Notes: generated by a model from the sequence alone, not told the origin. DNA of 45,673 bases from Bacteroidales bacterium UBA5833 (GCA_002433025.1 DJGZ01000011.1:29649-75321); one strand, 5' to 3'; positions 35,975 through 44,597 are shown, counted from the first letter of the stretch. Made by a program: numbers and translations.

Positions 35975-36923
35975 ATCCTGATTCATCAATGAAAGAATGA
36001 CCGGCAAAGGTAACATTGTTTTTCAGTTTCTTAAAACCCGCCCGCTTCAGCGCGGATTTCCCGAATATTTCTCCGAAAACAGGTTTCTCCAGTTGTTCCC
36101 AGACATCGCGGCTCCATTCCACCCATACGCCCGCCGGGCTGAACCGCGCTTCCTTATTGGTCAGCGAAAACCGGTTCCAGGGGCAAACGTCCTGACATAC
36201 ATCACAACCGAAGATCCATCCATTTACTTTTCCATTGAATTCGGCAGGAATATCATCTTTCAGTTCAATAGTCAGATAGGAAATGCACCTGGAAGCGTCC
36301 AGGTGACGGGGGCCGGTGATGGCTCCCGTAGGGCATGCATCGATGCAGCGGGTACAGTCGCCGCAATAGTTTCCGCCGAAAGGTGCATCATAGTCAAATT
36401 CCAGATCGGTGATTATTTCTGCAATAAAGAAAAAGGAGCCATGCCGGCGGGTAATCATCATGGAATTGTTACCAATCCAGCCCAGGCCGGCATTTACCGC
36501 CCAGGCCCTGTCGAGCACCGGGGCCGAATCGGTGAAAACCCTGAAATTAAATTCCCCCGCCTTCTCCTGCAGCAGCCCGGTCAACACGTAAAGCCTTTCC
36601 CTGATAACCGTGTGGTAGTCTTCGCCCCAGGCGTATTTTGAGACTTTCAGGGGCGAAACATACTGCTCTGCTCCGGCGGGATAATAGTTCATCATCAGCG
36701 AAACCACCGAACGGGCACCCTCCAACAGCAGGCGTGGGTCGAGTCTTTTGTCGAAATGGTTTTCCATGTAAGCCATTTTTCCGTGCCGGCCTTCCTTCAG
36801 CCATTTATCCAGCCGCGGCGCTTCCTCATCCAGTCGCCTGGCCCTGCTGATGCCGCAGAAAGAGAAACCCAGCTCCCCGGCTTTGGTTTTGATCAGTTGT
36901 GTAAGTTCGGTCCTGAGATTCAT
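35955..36923 (-). CDS. queG: Epoxyqueuosine reductase QueG
   Basis: 322 residues from ATG 36923; an in-frame ATG at 36953 would add 10. Iron-sulfur and cobalamin enzyme that reduces epoxyqueuosine to queuosine in tRNA, the last step of queuosine synthesis. Signatures: TDSAPVLDRAWA (active-site Asp region), then the two 4Fe-4S clusters CGDCTRCIDACP (about 190) and CDVCQDVCPWN (about 240). The C-terminal end is the usual helical extension. It overlaps the downstream deiminase gene. No other queuosine genes are nearby. Confidence 0.93.
   Translation of the reverse strand: MNLRTELTQLIKTKAGELGFSFCGISRARRLDEEAPRLDKWLKEGRHGKMAYMENHFDKRLDPRLLLEGARSVVSLMMNYYPAGAEQYVSPLKVSKYAWGEDYHTVIRERLYVLTGLLQEKAGEFNFRVFTDSAPVLDRAWAVNAGLGWIGNNSMMITRRHGSFFFIAEIITDLEFDYDAPFGGNYCGDCTRCIDACPTGAITGPRHLDASRCISYLTIELKDDIPAEFNGKVNGWIFGCDVCQDVCPWNRFSLTNKEARFSPAGVWVEWSRDVWEQLEKPVFGEIFGKSALKRAGFKKLKNNVTFAGHSFIDESGYGKDSD
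36005..36012 (-). promoter_or_regulatory. Internal promoter for arginine deiminase, -7 box
   Basis: The minus strand reads TACCTTTG, a perfect TAnnTTTG match inside the 3' end of queG, about 30 bases before the deiminase start (35974). It implies the deiminase can be transcribed separately. Confidence 0.5.
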
Positions 36924-37105
36924 ATCAACCGGCTGATTAAAAGCAATATCCACGCAAAACCATCAAATAATCATAAAATGTGAAATAAACAGTCAGCAAT
37001 GCCATGCCATCCGGCGGCTTAACCATTCTTCAAAAGCGATTTTCAGACAAATTCCCGTTAATTAAGAATCACTCCGGAAAAGTAATTGCGGAGAATCAGT
37101 CCGGG

Positions 37106-38128
37106 TCAGAATAATTCAGCCTGATTGCCCGGTTTAATCTTCCCCAGGTGGGAGTATGCCATGGGGGTTGCCTCCCTGCCACGGGGTGTGCGCATAAGAT
37201 AACCTTCCTGAATCAGGAAAGGTTCATACACCTCTTCGATGGTACCCGGATCTTCGCCCACCGCGGTGGCTATGGTTGTAAGTCCGACCGGCCCGCCACG
37301 GAACTTGTCGATGATGGTCGCCAGGATCCGGTTATCCATTTCATCCAGTCCGTTTTTATCGACCAGCAATGCCGACAGGGCAAATTGAGCAATTTTCAGG
37401 TCGATGGAACCATTGCCCTTAATCTGGGCAAAATCGCGCACCCTGCGCAGCAACAGATTGGCAATACGGGGCGTTCCCCTGCTCCGTCGCGCGATTTCGG
37501 AAGCTGCATCAGGGGAGATGTCAACCTTCAGAATCCCGCAGGAGCGCATGATAATTTTTTCGAGTATTGCAGCATCGTAATAAGAAAGCCTTGCATTGAT
37601 GCCGAAACGGGACCGCAGGGGGGCGGTGAGTAATCCCGAACGTGTGGTGGCGCCAACAAGGGTGAAAGGGCTGAGTTGTATCTGCACACTGCGGGCATTA
37701 GGACCGGTTTCTATCATAATATCAATCCGGTAATCCTCCATGGCCGAATAGAGGTACTCTTCCACCACCGGACTGAGCCGGTGAATTTCATCGATAAACA
37801 ATACGTCATTCGGTTCCAGGTTGGTGAGCAATCCGGCAAGGTCTCCGGGTTTGTCGAGCACCGGCCCCGAAGTGATGCGGATATTGACACCCATTTCGTT
37901 GGCAATGATGTGCGAAAGGGTGGTCTTGCCCAGTCCGGGAGGGCCATGCAGCAAAACATGATCCAGGGACTCTCCCCGCAACCTGGCAGCCTGCACAAAA
38001 ACCCTGAGGTTCTCCACCACACCGGGCTGCCCCGAGAAGTCGGCAAAGTCACCCGGACGGAGCACCTTTTCTATTTCACGCTCGGCAGCGCTCAGGTGTT
38101 CAGCAGTGGCATCAAGGTTCGTGTTCAT
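37106..38128 (-). CDS. ruvB: Holliday junction branch-migration helicase RuvB
   Basis: 340-residue AAA+ motor of the RuvAB complex. Walker A GPPGLGKTT (about 62-70), Walker B DVLFIDEIHRL, sensor-1 GATTRSG, and the C-terminal winged helix (RGTPRIANLLLRRVRDFA region onward). The length is normal. Single gene, 152 bases upstream of queG on the same strand, with its own promoter at 38149-38156. No ruvA or ruvC is nearby. Confidence 0.97.
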   Translation of the reverse strand: MNTNLDATAEHLSAAEREIEKVLRPGDFADFSGQPGVVENLRVFVQAARLRGESLDHVLLHGPPGLGKTTLSHIIANEMGVNIRITSGPVLDKPGDLAGLLTNLEPNDVLFIDEIHRLSPVVEEYLYSAMEDYRIDIMIETGPNARSVQIQLSPFTLVGATTRSGLLTAPLRSRFGINARLSYYDAAILEKIIMRSCGILKVDISPDAASEIARRSRGTPRIANLLLRRVRDFAQIKGNGSIDLKIAQFALSALLVDKNGLDEMDNRILATIIDKFRGGPVGLTTIATAVGEDPGTIEEVYEPFLIQEGYLMRTPRGREATPMAYSHLGKIKPGNQAELF

Positions 38129-38148
38129 CTTCTGATTTTATGGAATGA

Positions 38149-38156
38149 CAAAGGTA
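38149..38156 (-). promoter_or_regulatory. ruvB promoter, -7 box
   Basis: The minus strand reads TACCTTTG, a perfect TAnnTTTG match, 21 bases before the ruvB start. Confidence 0.6.
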
Positions 38157-38410
38157 AAGAATAAATGGATATTGATGCCGGCCCCTGTTCAGGATAACCT
38201 GAGAGGAACAATAATTTCACAGACAACATCCGGTTGATACCGTAAGAGATGGTTCAATTGAACACTGCAAAATCCGGGTGGATTCCATGTTCTTCAGACC
38301 CCCGCACTTTTTCCGTTTACCGCTAAAGGCTTTCAGAGGGCATGACGTAACAGCCATTCAGGCAAAATTATTTTGATAATCAATGCCGGTTTCATTCCAA
38401 TAAAATTCCA

Positions 38411-38418
38411 TACCTTAG
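38411..38418 (+). promoter_or_regulatory. Possible -7 box of the first universal stress gene
   Basis: TACCTTAG, one mismatch from TAnnTTTG, 41 bases before ATG 38459. Confidence 0.4.
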
Positions 38419-38458
38419 CCCCAGATAACAGTGCCGGTCATTTCAATCCCAACATGCC

Positions 38459-39310
38459 ATGAAAGAGATAGTTGTTGCCATTGATTTCTCGAAGGGCTCA
38501 CTGCATGCCCTCGATTATGCCATTGCTTTCGCCAACCATGTAAAAAGTAACGTCATGATGGTGTGGGTTGACAGCCATACGAACCAGGACTTTGCCTTTT
38601 CGGCGGAAGTGAACGAATTCCGTGAGGAAGCCATTAAGAATATGGAAGAGATCATGAAGTCGAAAAAAGGGCAGCTCAAACATGGCAAATTATCTTACAA
38701 ACTTCGCAAAGGAAAGGTTTACCAGGAAATCGCCAATCAGGCTAAATATAACGATGCATCCCTGATTATTGCCGGCACTCACGGGGTGACCGGTTATGAG
38801 GAATTCTGGATCGGCAGCAATGCTTACCGGATTGTTTCGTATGCCCCATGCCCTGTTATTACCGTCAGATACGATTTCAATATTGGCCCTGAAGGCATTA
38901 AAAGCATCGTTTTGCCCATCGACAGCACCCTCGACACCCGTCAGAAAGTTCCTTTTACAGTAGAACTGGCAAAATTATTCAATGCCGATATTCATATTCT
39001 GGCCTTATATTCCACCTCAATCAAGGCTGTTCAGCGAAAAGTTGACAATTACGCCCGCCAGGTGCAGAAATATATGACGGATGCCGGAATCAACCACTAC
39101 ATCGAGAGCCTGCAGGCTGACAACATCACCAATATTTCCATTGATTATGCACGGAAGGTGAATGCCGACCTGATCGCCATCATGACCGAACAGGAGACAA
39201 CTGCATCGAACATTCTGCTTGGACCTTATGCCCAGCAAATGGTCAATCACTCTCCCGTGCCTGTACTCAGTATTCAGCCAAAAGAAATATACTCGATCTC
39301 AACGCGTTAA
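38459..39310 (+). CDS. Tandem-domain universal stress protein (first copy)
   Basis: 283 residues with two UspA folds (about 1-138 and 148-283). The N-terminal domain has the complete ATP-binding signature GTHG-x9-GS (106-109 and 119-120). The C-terminal domain lacks it: the equivalent region is MTEQETTASN then LGPYAQQMV. It is 283 residues like its paralogue at 39935, with the same domain pattern. UspA proteins modulate stress survival; the partner is unknown. A SPOR-domain gene lies only 6 bases downstream. Confidence 0.92.
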   Translation: MKEIVVAIDFSKGSLHALDYAIAFANHVKSNVMMVWVDSHTNQDFAFSAEVNEFREEAIKNMEEIMKSKKGQLKHGKLSYKLRKGKVYQEIANQAKYNDASLIIAGTHGVTGYEEFWIGSNAYRIVSYAPCPVITVRYDFNIGPEGIKSIVLPIDSTLDTRQKVPFTVELAKLFNADIHILALYSTSIKAVQRKVDNYARQVQKYMTDAGINHYIESLQADNITNISIDYARKVNADLIAIMTEQETTASNILLGPYAQQMVNHSPVPVLSIQPKEIYSISTR

Positions 39311-39316
39311 TCATTC

Positions 39317-39736
39317 ATGCGGCTTGTTACTTTAATTATATCATTCACCCTTTGGGGGTTTATTGCTTTTGCCCAGCAGGGGCGGGTTCAGATTATCGGG
39401 GACGAGCGCATCGATCTGCTGATCGAAAAGCATAAATACCTGAACAGGCACCAGAGCACACTTGACGGGTGGAGAATACAAATTTTCTTTGATTCGGGAA
39501 CCAATTCAAAACGCAGGGCAACCGAAGCACTCAACCGTTTTTCATCGCGTTATCAGGAGGTAAAAGCCTATTTATCATTTAAAGAACCTTACTATCGTGT
39601 AAGGGTAGGTGATTTCAGGACCAGGCTGGAAGCAGAAGGGTTTTTGCAAAATATAAAGGCAGATTATCCCAATGCATTTACGGTAAGCGATAAAATAAAC
39701 CCGCCTCCCCTGGTTATGCCTGCCAACAGTGAATAA
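39317..39736 (+). CDS. SPOR-domain secreted protein
   Basis: 139 residues with a signal peptide (about 1-20, ending FAQ) and a C-terminal SPOR domain (about 48-125; WRIQIFFDSG, then YYRVRVGDFRTRLEAEGFL), which binds denuded peptidoglycan at division sites. It starts 6 bases after the first universal stress gene and is flanked by its paralogue downstream. Predicted periplasmic. Confidence 0.86.
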   Translation: MRLVTLIISFTLWGFIAFAQQGRVQIIGDERIDLLIEKHKYLNRHQSTLDGWRIQIFFDSGTNSKRRATEALNRFSSRYQEVKAYLSFKEPYYRVRVGDFRTRLEAEGFLQNIKADYPNAFTVSDKINPPPLVMPANSE

Positions 39737-39934
39737 ATCTGGACCATTTCCTGATTAACGGTGCGGACAAATATATACCTGATTATTAGAAGCTTGCATC
39801 AAACAGGTTTACCCGCTTTCAGTGCAAATTGTTTACGCCATGCTTATACAAGTCAGATTCATTGAAGATTTTCCAGGAGTTTTGCAATAATTATAAATAT
39901 TTCATATTTTAGCATGACCGTAATCCAACCCGCC

Positions 39935-40786
39935 ATGAAAACCATTATCTCCGCCATCGATTTTTCTGATTGTTCCATCAATGCCCTTGAGCATGCAATC
40001 AGCATAGCCGCAAAATCAGCGTCGAATTTACTGATGCTATGGGTGAACAACCCCAACACGACCAAAACCATCCTATCGTCAGATCTTTCTGATGACCTGC
40101 TTGAGGAAGTGGAACACCAGTTTACAAGGCTCATCAATAAATATGAAAAAGATCTTCCGAAATCCAGGCTTGACTACATCATCCGGGAAGGAAAGGTTTA
40201 CCGTGAAGTGGTTAATCAGGCCAAGGAGTCAGATGCATGGCTGATTGTCGCCGGCACCCACGGGTCTTCCGGTTTTGAGGAATTATGGATCGGAAGCAAT
40301 GCCAACCGCATTGTTTCGGCGGCGCCCTGCCCGGTGATTACCATCAGGACAGGAATCCATGTTGAGCGGGAACTGAAAAAAATTGTGCTGCCGATGGACA
40401 GCACCATGGAAACCAGGCAGAAAGTCCCGTTTACGGCTGATCTGGCGAAAATGTTCGATGCTGAAGTTCATATACTGGCCGTGTATACCACAACCATCGA
40501 AAATGTAAGGGGTACGGTTATGAGCTATGCTAAACAGACCGCCAAATACCTCAAAGAGCATGGCGTAAAGCATTTTATTGTTGAACTGGAGGCCGATAAC
40601 ATTGCAACCACTATTATGGAATACGCCAAGCAATCCGATGCCAACCTGCTCTCCATCATGACTGAACAGGAAAAGTCTGCCTCCAACCTCTGGCTGGGGC
40701 CTTACGCGCAACAGATGGTGCACCACTCACCCATCCCGGTGCTCAGCATACACCCCAAGGAAATTTTGATTTCGATGGGATATTGA
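39935..40786 (+). CDS. Tandem-domain universal stress protein (second copy)
   Basis: 283 residues from ATG 39935 (an in-frame ATG at 39914 sits too close to a candidate -7 box, TATTTTAG near 39906). Same layout as the gene at 38459: N-terminal UspA with GTHG (107-110) and the x9-GS element, C-terminal UspA with MTEQEKSASN then LGPYAQQMV and no Gly signature. The two proteins are clear paralogues flanking the SPOR gene. A terminator follows. Confidence 0.92.
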   Translation: MKTIISAIDFSDCSINALEHAISIAAKSASNLLMLWVNNPNTTKTILSSDLSDDLLEEVEHQFTRLINKYEKDLPKSRLDYIIREGKVYREVVNQAKESDAWLIVAGTHGSSGFEELWIGSNANRIVSAAPCPVITIRTGIHVERELKKIVLPMDSTMETRQKVPFTADLAKMFDAEVHILAVYTTTIENVRGTVMSYAKQTAKYLKEHGVKHFIVELEADNIATTIMEYAKQSDANLLSIMTEQEKSASNLWLGPYAQQMVHHSPIPVLSIHPKEILISMGY

Positions 40787-40832
40787 TAGTTTTTAGCCCT
40801 CAAAGAAATTCAGATCTGACCAAATCTCAAAC

Positions 40833-40861
40833 CCCCGGACGAAAGTTTCGGGGATTTTTTT
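40833..40861 (+). terminator. Terminator after the second universal stress gene
   Basis: CCCCG (40833-40837) pairs with CGGGG (40849-40853), with a possible inner hairpin, followed by a run of seven T (40855-40861). It lies 46 bases after the stop codon. Confidence 0.75.
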
Positions 40862-40952
40862 GCACTGTATCAGGCATCTGACAATGCCTGTAGGCCTCTG
40901 CGCGGTCGCCTTTGAGCCAAAAATTTATCGGACATATTGCAACCATTGAAAC

Positions 40953-42077
40953 TCAGAGAAGAAATTCATGAAAATTTGCCGGGTGAATTAATGAGAAATC
41001 GTCTCCATAATTTTCAATCCAGGTTTTAGGTGCTGATGATTTCTTGTTTTTCAGCTTGATTTCGAAGGCACTCAATTTACCATTACGCTCTTCAATGTAA
41101 TCAACTTCGGCACCTGTGTATGTTCTCCAGAAATAGGGATTAACGTTTATATTGCTATAGGCCTGATACTTGAGTCGTTCAGCTATAATAGAATTTTCCC
41201 AAAGCGCACCGGTATCGGTTCGGTATTCAAAATGTGAAAAATTATTGATGACACTGTTTCGTATTCCTGTATCCCAAAAATAAATTTTACTTTTGGTGAC
41301 TTCTTTCCGCAGGTTTCGCGAATAACCACCCAGTCTGAAAACAATAAATGCCTTTTCAAGCAAATCAATATAATTATTAACCGTCTCCTGACTAATATTG
41401 AGATTCCTGCTAAGTTCAGGGATTGACACCTCTGAACCTGTCTGAAAAGCAAGCATTCGTAGCAGTTGCCTGAAAACCGACGGATTACGGACAGATGAAA
41501 GTTCAAAAATATCCTTAAATAAATAAGCCGTGGACAGTTCGGTGAGTAGCTTTTCCTTACCCATTGCATTGGTAAGTAAATGTACTCCAGGATACATCCC
41601 ATAAATCAGAAGATTTTCGAGATTGTCCTATATCTCAAAAATACTTTTTTGTGCGCGTATTTCAGTCAAAGAAAAAGGATACAGTGTGTAGGTTATGGTC
41701 CGGCCTGTAAGAGGTTCTGAGATTTTGCCGGCTAAATCAAAAAAGGATGAGCCGGTAACCAATATTTTCAGCTCCGGCAAGGCATCTTGAAGAATCTTAA
41801 GGTTTATTCCAATATCGGGAATGCGCTGAGCTTCATCAATAAACAGCAGGTCTTGCCCGTCGACCAGCAGGCTCATCTTATTAAAATCTCTTGAAGAGAA
41901 AACATCAATGTATTTCAGCTCGTCGGCATTTATCTTTAATACCCTGCCCTCAAATGAACTGATAATCTGATCGGCGAGCGTGGTTTTCCCTGTTTGTCTT
42001 GCTCCATACAATACAATGATCTTGTTTGAATGAAGTAAGTCGTTTTTGAGATTCTGAAAGATTGCTCTGTTTATCAT
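40953..42077 (-). pseudogene. AAA ATPase / DUF4143 family gene interrupted by one in-frame TAG
   Basis: An intact ATPase of this family would be about 375 residues; here the frame is continuous from ATG 42077 to the stop near 40953 except for one TAG at 41628-41630. The N-terminal part has Walker A GARQTGKTT and Walker B LLFIDEAQRIPD, with a sensor-like VTGSSFFDLAGK. The C-terminal part has the winged-helix region (LSRNLNISQETVNNYIDLL) and the DUF4143 nuclease-like end (EVDYIEERNGKLSAFEIKL). The two halves are in the same frame, so the lesion is a point change, not a frameshift. TAG is used as a normal stop elsewhere in this window (rpoN, hlyD). Family members are accessory genes. Confidence 0.82.
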
Positions 42078-42112
42078 TCCATAGTTTTTCAGAAAATTTA
42101 ATAAAAAATTCG

Positions 42113-42120
42113 TAAAAATA
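42113..42120 (-). promoter_or_regulatory. Possible promoter of the broken ATPase gene
   Basis: The minus strand reads TATTTTTA, one mismatch from TAnnTTTG, 36 bases before ATG 42077. The region 42121-42194 is AT-rich and repetitive. Confidence 0.3.
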
Positions 42121-42121
42121 A

Positions 42122-42194
42122 CAGATATACCCAATCAATTAACGCTTATATTTAATATATACTTGTTATATTAACGCTAAAACAGCAGATATAC
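42122..42194. repeat. AT-rich block with swapped direct repeats
   Basis: CAGATATAC (42122-42130) with TTAACGCT (42139-42146) is followed by TTAACGCT (42171-42178) with CAGATATAC (42186-42194), the two elements in reversed order around an A/T core. It lies upstream of the broken ATPase gene, outside the fbaA terminator. Confidence 0.5.
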
Positions 42195-42324
42195 TTTTGA
42201 TTCTTGCGGAATATCATGATCAAAAGAATGACTCCGGCTTGCGGTAATGGATAGCCCTGGCTAAACATAAAATCTGTAAACCAATGATTTGGGTTGTCAT
42301 TGCAGATGCCAGCGTGATGGCTAT

Positions 42325-42349
42325 AAAAAAAGCAGCCCTTACAGGCTGC
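42325..42349 (-). terminator. fbaA terminator
   Basis: GCAGCC (42332-42337) and GGCTGC (42344-42349) form a stem around CTTACA. On the minus strand it is followed by T's (the A run at 42325-42331). It lies 34 bases after the fbaA stop. Confidence 0.8.
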
Positions 42350-42382
42350 CTCTTTCTGAAATGATTAGTAAACAGGTCGTCG

Positions 42383-43462
42383 TTAATTTCTGTCCTTGCA
42401 GTTAAGGTCCTCAAAAGCAACCTTCAACCGGGCGATCATCGACTTCTGAGCTTCATTGAGCCACTTACGCGGGTCGTAATACTTTTTGTTGGGCTTGTCG
42501 TCACCTTCCGGATTACCGATCTGGCCCTGAAGGTAACCTTCATTTTTCTTGTAGTAATTCATAACGCCTTCCCAGGTAGCCCACTGGGTGTCGGTATCAA
42601 TATTCATTTTGATCACACCATAGGAGATGGCTTCACGGATCTCTTCGCGGCTGGATCCCGAACCGCCGTGGAATACAAAATTCACCGGCTTATCCGTTGT
42701 ATTGAATTTCTTTTGGATGTAATCCTGCGAATTCTTCAGAATGACCGGCTGCAATTTGACGTTACCGGGCTTGTATACTCCGTGAACATTACCAAAAGAA
42801 GCGGCAATGGTAAAACGGTCGCTTACCTTCATCAGCGCTTCATAAGCATAAGCCACATCTTCGGGCTGGGTGTAAAGCTTCGAACTGTCAACCCCGGTGT
42901 TGTCCACCCCGTCTTCCTCTCCGCCGGTTACCCCGAGTTCAATTTCGAGGGTCATGCCCATTTTACTCATACGGGCCAGATATTTACTGCAGATTTCAAT
43001 ATTTTCCTGCAGGCTTTCTTCCGACAGGTCAAGCATGTGCGAGCTGAAGAGCGGCTTCCCGGTTTCGGCATAAAATTTCTCTCCTGCATCGAGCAACCCG
43101 TCAATCCACGGAAGCAGTTTCTTTGCCGCATGGTCGGTATGCAGAATAACGGGAACTCCATAGGCTTCGGCCAGCATGTGCACGTGCCTGGCTCCGCTGA
43201 CTGCGCCGGCAATGGCCGAACGTTCGCCTTCGTTGCTCAGAAATTTGCCTGCGTAAAAGTGCGCGCCACCATTAGAAAACTGAATGATTACAGGAGCATT
43301 TACTTCCCTGGCAGCCTGCATCACCGCGTTCACCGAATCGGTGCCTACAACATTCACGGCCGGCATGGCAAAGCCGCTGGCTTTTGCAATCCTGAAGACT
43401 TCCTGCACATCATTACCGGTAACGACCCCCGGTTTCACTTTATCGAAAATTCGTTCTGACAT
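42383..43462 (-). CDS. fbaA: Class II fructose-1,6-bisphosphate aldolase
   Basis: 359 residues from ATG 43462. Zinc-dependent aldolase that cleaves fructose-1,6-bisphosphate to dihydroxyacetone phosphate and glyceraldehyde-3-phosphate in glycolysis. The zinc/His signature is present (ILHTDHAAKKLLPWIDGLLD), as are the Glu-rich GVTGGEEDGVDN region and the phosphate-binding FHGGSGSSREEI segment. The open frame continues to 43531, but the -7 box at 43504-43511 lies inside that extension, so ATG 43462 is chosen. Single gene with its own promoter and terminator. Confidence 0.95.
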   Translation of the reverse strand: MSERIFDKVKPGVVTGNDVQEVFRIAKASGFAMPAVNVVGTDSVNAVMQAAREVNAPVIIQFSNGGAHFYAGKFLSNEGERSAIAGAVSGARHVHMLAEAYGVPVILHTDHAAKKLLPWIDGLLDAGEKFYAETGKPLFSSHMLDLSEESLQENIEICSKYLARMSKMGMTLEIELGVTGGEEDGVDNTGVDSSKLYTQPEDVAYAYEALMKVSDRFTIAASFGNVHGVYKPGNVKLQPVILKNSQDYIQKKFNTTDKPVNFVFHGGSGSSREEIREAISYGVIKMNIDTDTQWATWEGVMNYYKKNEGYLQGQIGNPEGDDKPNKKYYDPRKWLNEAQKSMIARLKVAFEDLNCKDRN

Positions 43463-43503
43463 CTTAATAAATGGATTAATTTGAACTGAATGGTTTACTT
43501 TTG

Positions 43504-43511
43504 CAAAGGTA
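43504..43511 (-). promoter_or_regulatory. fbaA promoter, -7 box
   Basis: The minus strand reads TACCTTTG, a perfect TAnnTTTG match, 42 bases before ATG 43462 and inside the longer open frame. Confidence 0.6.
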
Positions 43512-43600
43512 ATCAATTTTGACATTAACACCTTTCAGCTACGCATAATAGTCTGCTTCGGTATTTCTTTTTTTCGCTGTTATTCAGATCGTTAAGTAAA

Positions 43601-44473
43601 ATGTCATTCCAACTGAAAATTCGGGAACTCCTGTCGGATAATTATTCCGGTTCAGCGGCAATTCTGGAGAAAATAATCAAAAGTATACAGACTTATATCA
43701 ACGGACCAGATATAGATCATAACTTTTTGCGAACAAATCTTGACAAGGTAATCAATCATTTTCCCGATCTGGCGGTACTCCATCATTTCATGCAGCAGTT
43801 TTACGATCTGCTTGATCAGGCTGACAGCGAATCCTGGACACAGGAAAAAACGATTGCCCGGATTACGCGCTTTATCAGCACTTATACCCAGATGTGGAGT
43901 GATAGTATTGGTCAGGCAGCAGAAAGAATGGAGCGAATGATTGGTTTTCAGGGCAAAAAGATACTATTACACAGCAACAGTTCCAGTATCCATATCCTGT
44001 TTGAGCATCTGGCTACCCACAATATTTTCCCCTCAATTTACCAGACAATGTCAGGCCCGGTATATGAAGGCAAATTACAGGCTAGAGTACTGAGCGATTT
44101 CGGATGTAAGGTTCATTTTATCAACGAAGCAGCTATTGGCAGGTTTATTCATGAAATTGACTTTGCCGTCATGGGGGCCGACAATGTGTTTGAAGACGGA
44201 TTCACCAATAAAATCGGTACTTATCCGCTCGCCCTTGTATGCCGCGAAGCCGGCAAACCGTTTTATGTGATCTGTGATTCAAGGAAAAGGTCACCTGTCG
44301 ATTTTAAAAGCCGCATCAAGGCTATTTTCGAGCCCGAAGAACCCTCGGGTGAATTATGGCAAAATGCACCCCATGCCATCACTCCGGTTAATTACTATTT
44401 CGAATTCACGCCAAAAGAACTTGTCAGCGCATACTTCTTTGAAGATACCTGGCGGGACCTTACAAAAAAATAA
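43601..44473 (+). CDS. eIF2B/MtnA-family protein lacking the isomerase Cys
   Basis: 290 residues of the IF-2B fold, which includes methylthioribose-1-phosphate isomerase (MtnA), ribose-1,5-bisphosphate isomerase and eIF2B regulatory subunits. The Asp signature is intact: MGADNVFEDGFTNKIGTY with Asp194. The catalytic Cys of the isomerases (HCN motif) is replaced by Ser125 in LHSNSSS. It is therefore probably not an active isomerase and may bind sugar phosphates without catalysis. The N-terminal 110 residues are helical, as in the family. Single gene with no clear pathway neighbours. Confidence 0.8.
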   Translation: MSFQLKIRELLSDNYSGSAAILEKIIKSIQTYINGPDIDHNFLRTNLDKVINHFPDLAVLHHFMQQFYDLLDQADSESWTQEKTIARITRFISTYTQMWSDSIGQAAERMERMIGFQGKKILLHSNSSSIHILFEHLATHNIFPSIYQTMSGPVYEGKLQARVLSDFGCKVHFINEAAIGRFIHEIDFAVMGADNVFEDGFTNKIGTYPLALVCREAGKPFYVICDSRKRSPVDFKSRIKAIFEPEEPSGELWQNAPHAITPVNYYFEFTPKELVSAYFFEDTWRDLTKK

Positions 44474-44567
44474 ACCGCATAAAATTATCACTCCCGCTGC
44501 TCTCAGGTTTATAATTGTGTAGTGCTGAATACAGGCATGGTTCAAGACCTTTTTAAGCCTGAACATA

Positions 44568-44597
44568 TTGACTTTTTCTTAAAATTTGCTATATTTG
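44568..44597 (+). promoter_or_regulatory. Lipoprotein gene promoter, TTG-N19-TATATTTG
   Basis: TTG at 44568-44570, 19-base spacer, perfect TATATTTG (TAnnTTTG) at 44590-44597. The best complete promoter in the window. Start predicted near 44604, leaving a 5' leader of about 130 bases before the gene. Confidence 0.7.

Larger units (their letters stand above)
38129..38458. other. Divergent ruvB/usp gap with palindrome
   Basis: 330 bases without a gene between the divergent ruvB and universal stress gene. It contains the ruvB -7 box at 38149-38156, a 12-bp perfect palindrome GTTCAATTGAAC at 38252-38263, and a near-consensus -7 (TACCTTAG, 38411-38418) before the stress gene. I see no small gene or structured RNA. 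Confidence 0.55.

Noticed and set aside
38252..38280. tRNA-like GGTTCAA segment
   Set aside because: The run is part of a palindrome and no cloverleaf arms, anticodon stem or acceptor stem can be formed around it. No tRNA or rRNA gene was seen in the window.
40953..42077. TAG read-through or stop-codon recoding
   Set aside because: rpoN and hlyD end in TAG at their expected family ends, so TAG is a stop in this organism. A point mutation is the simpler reading.
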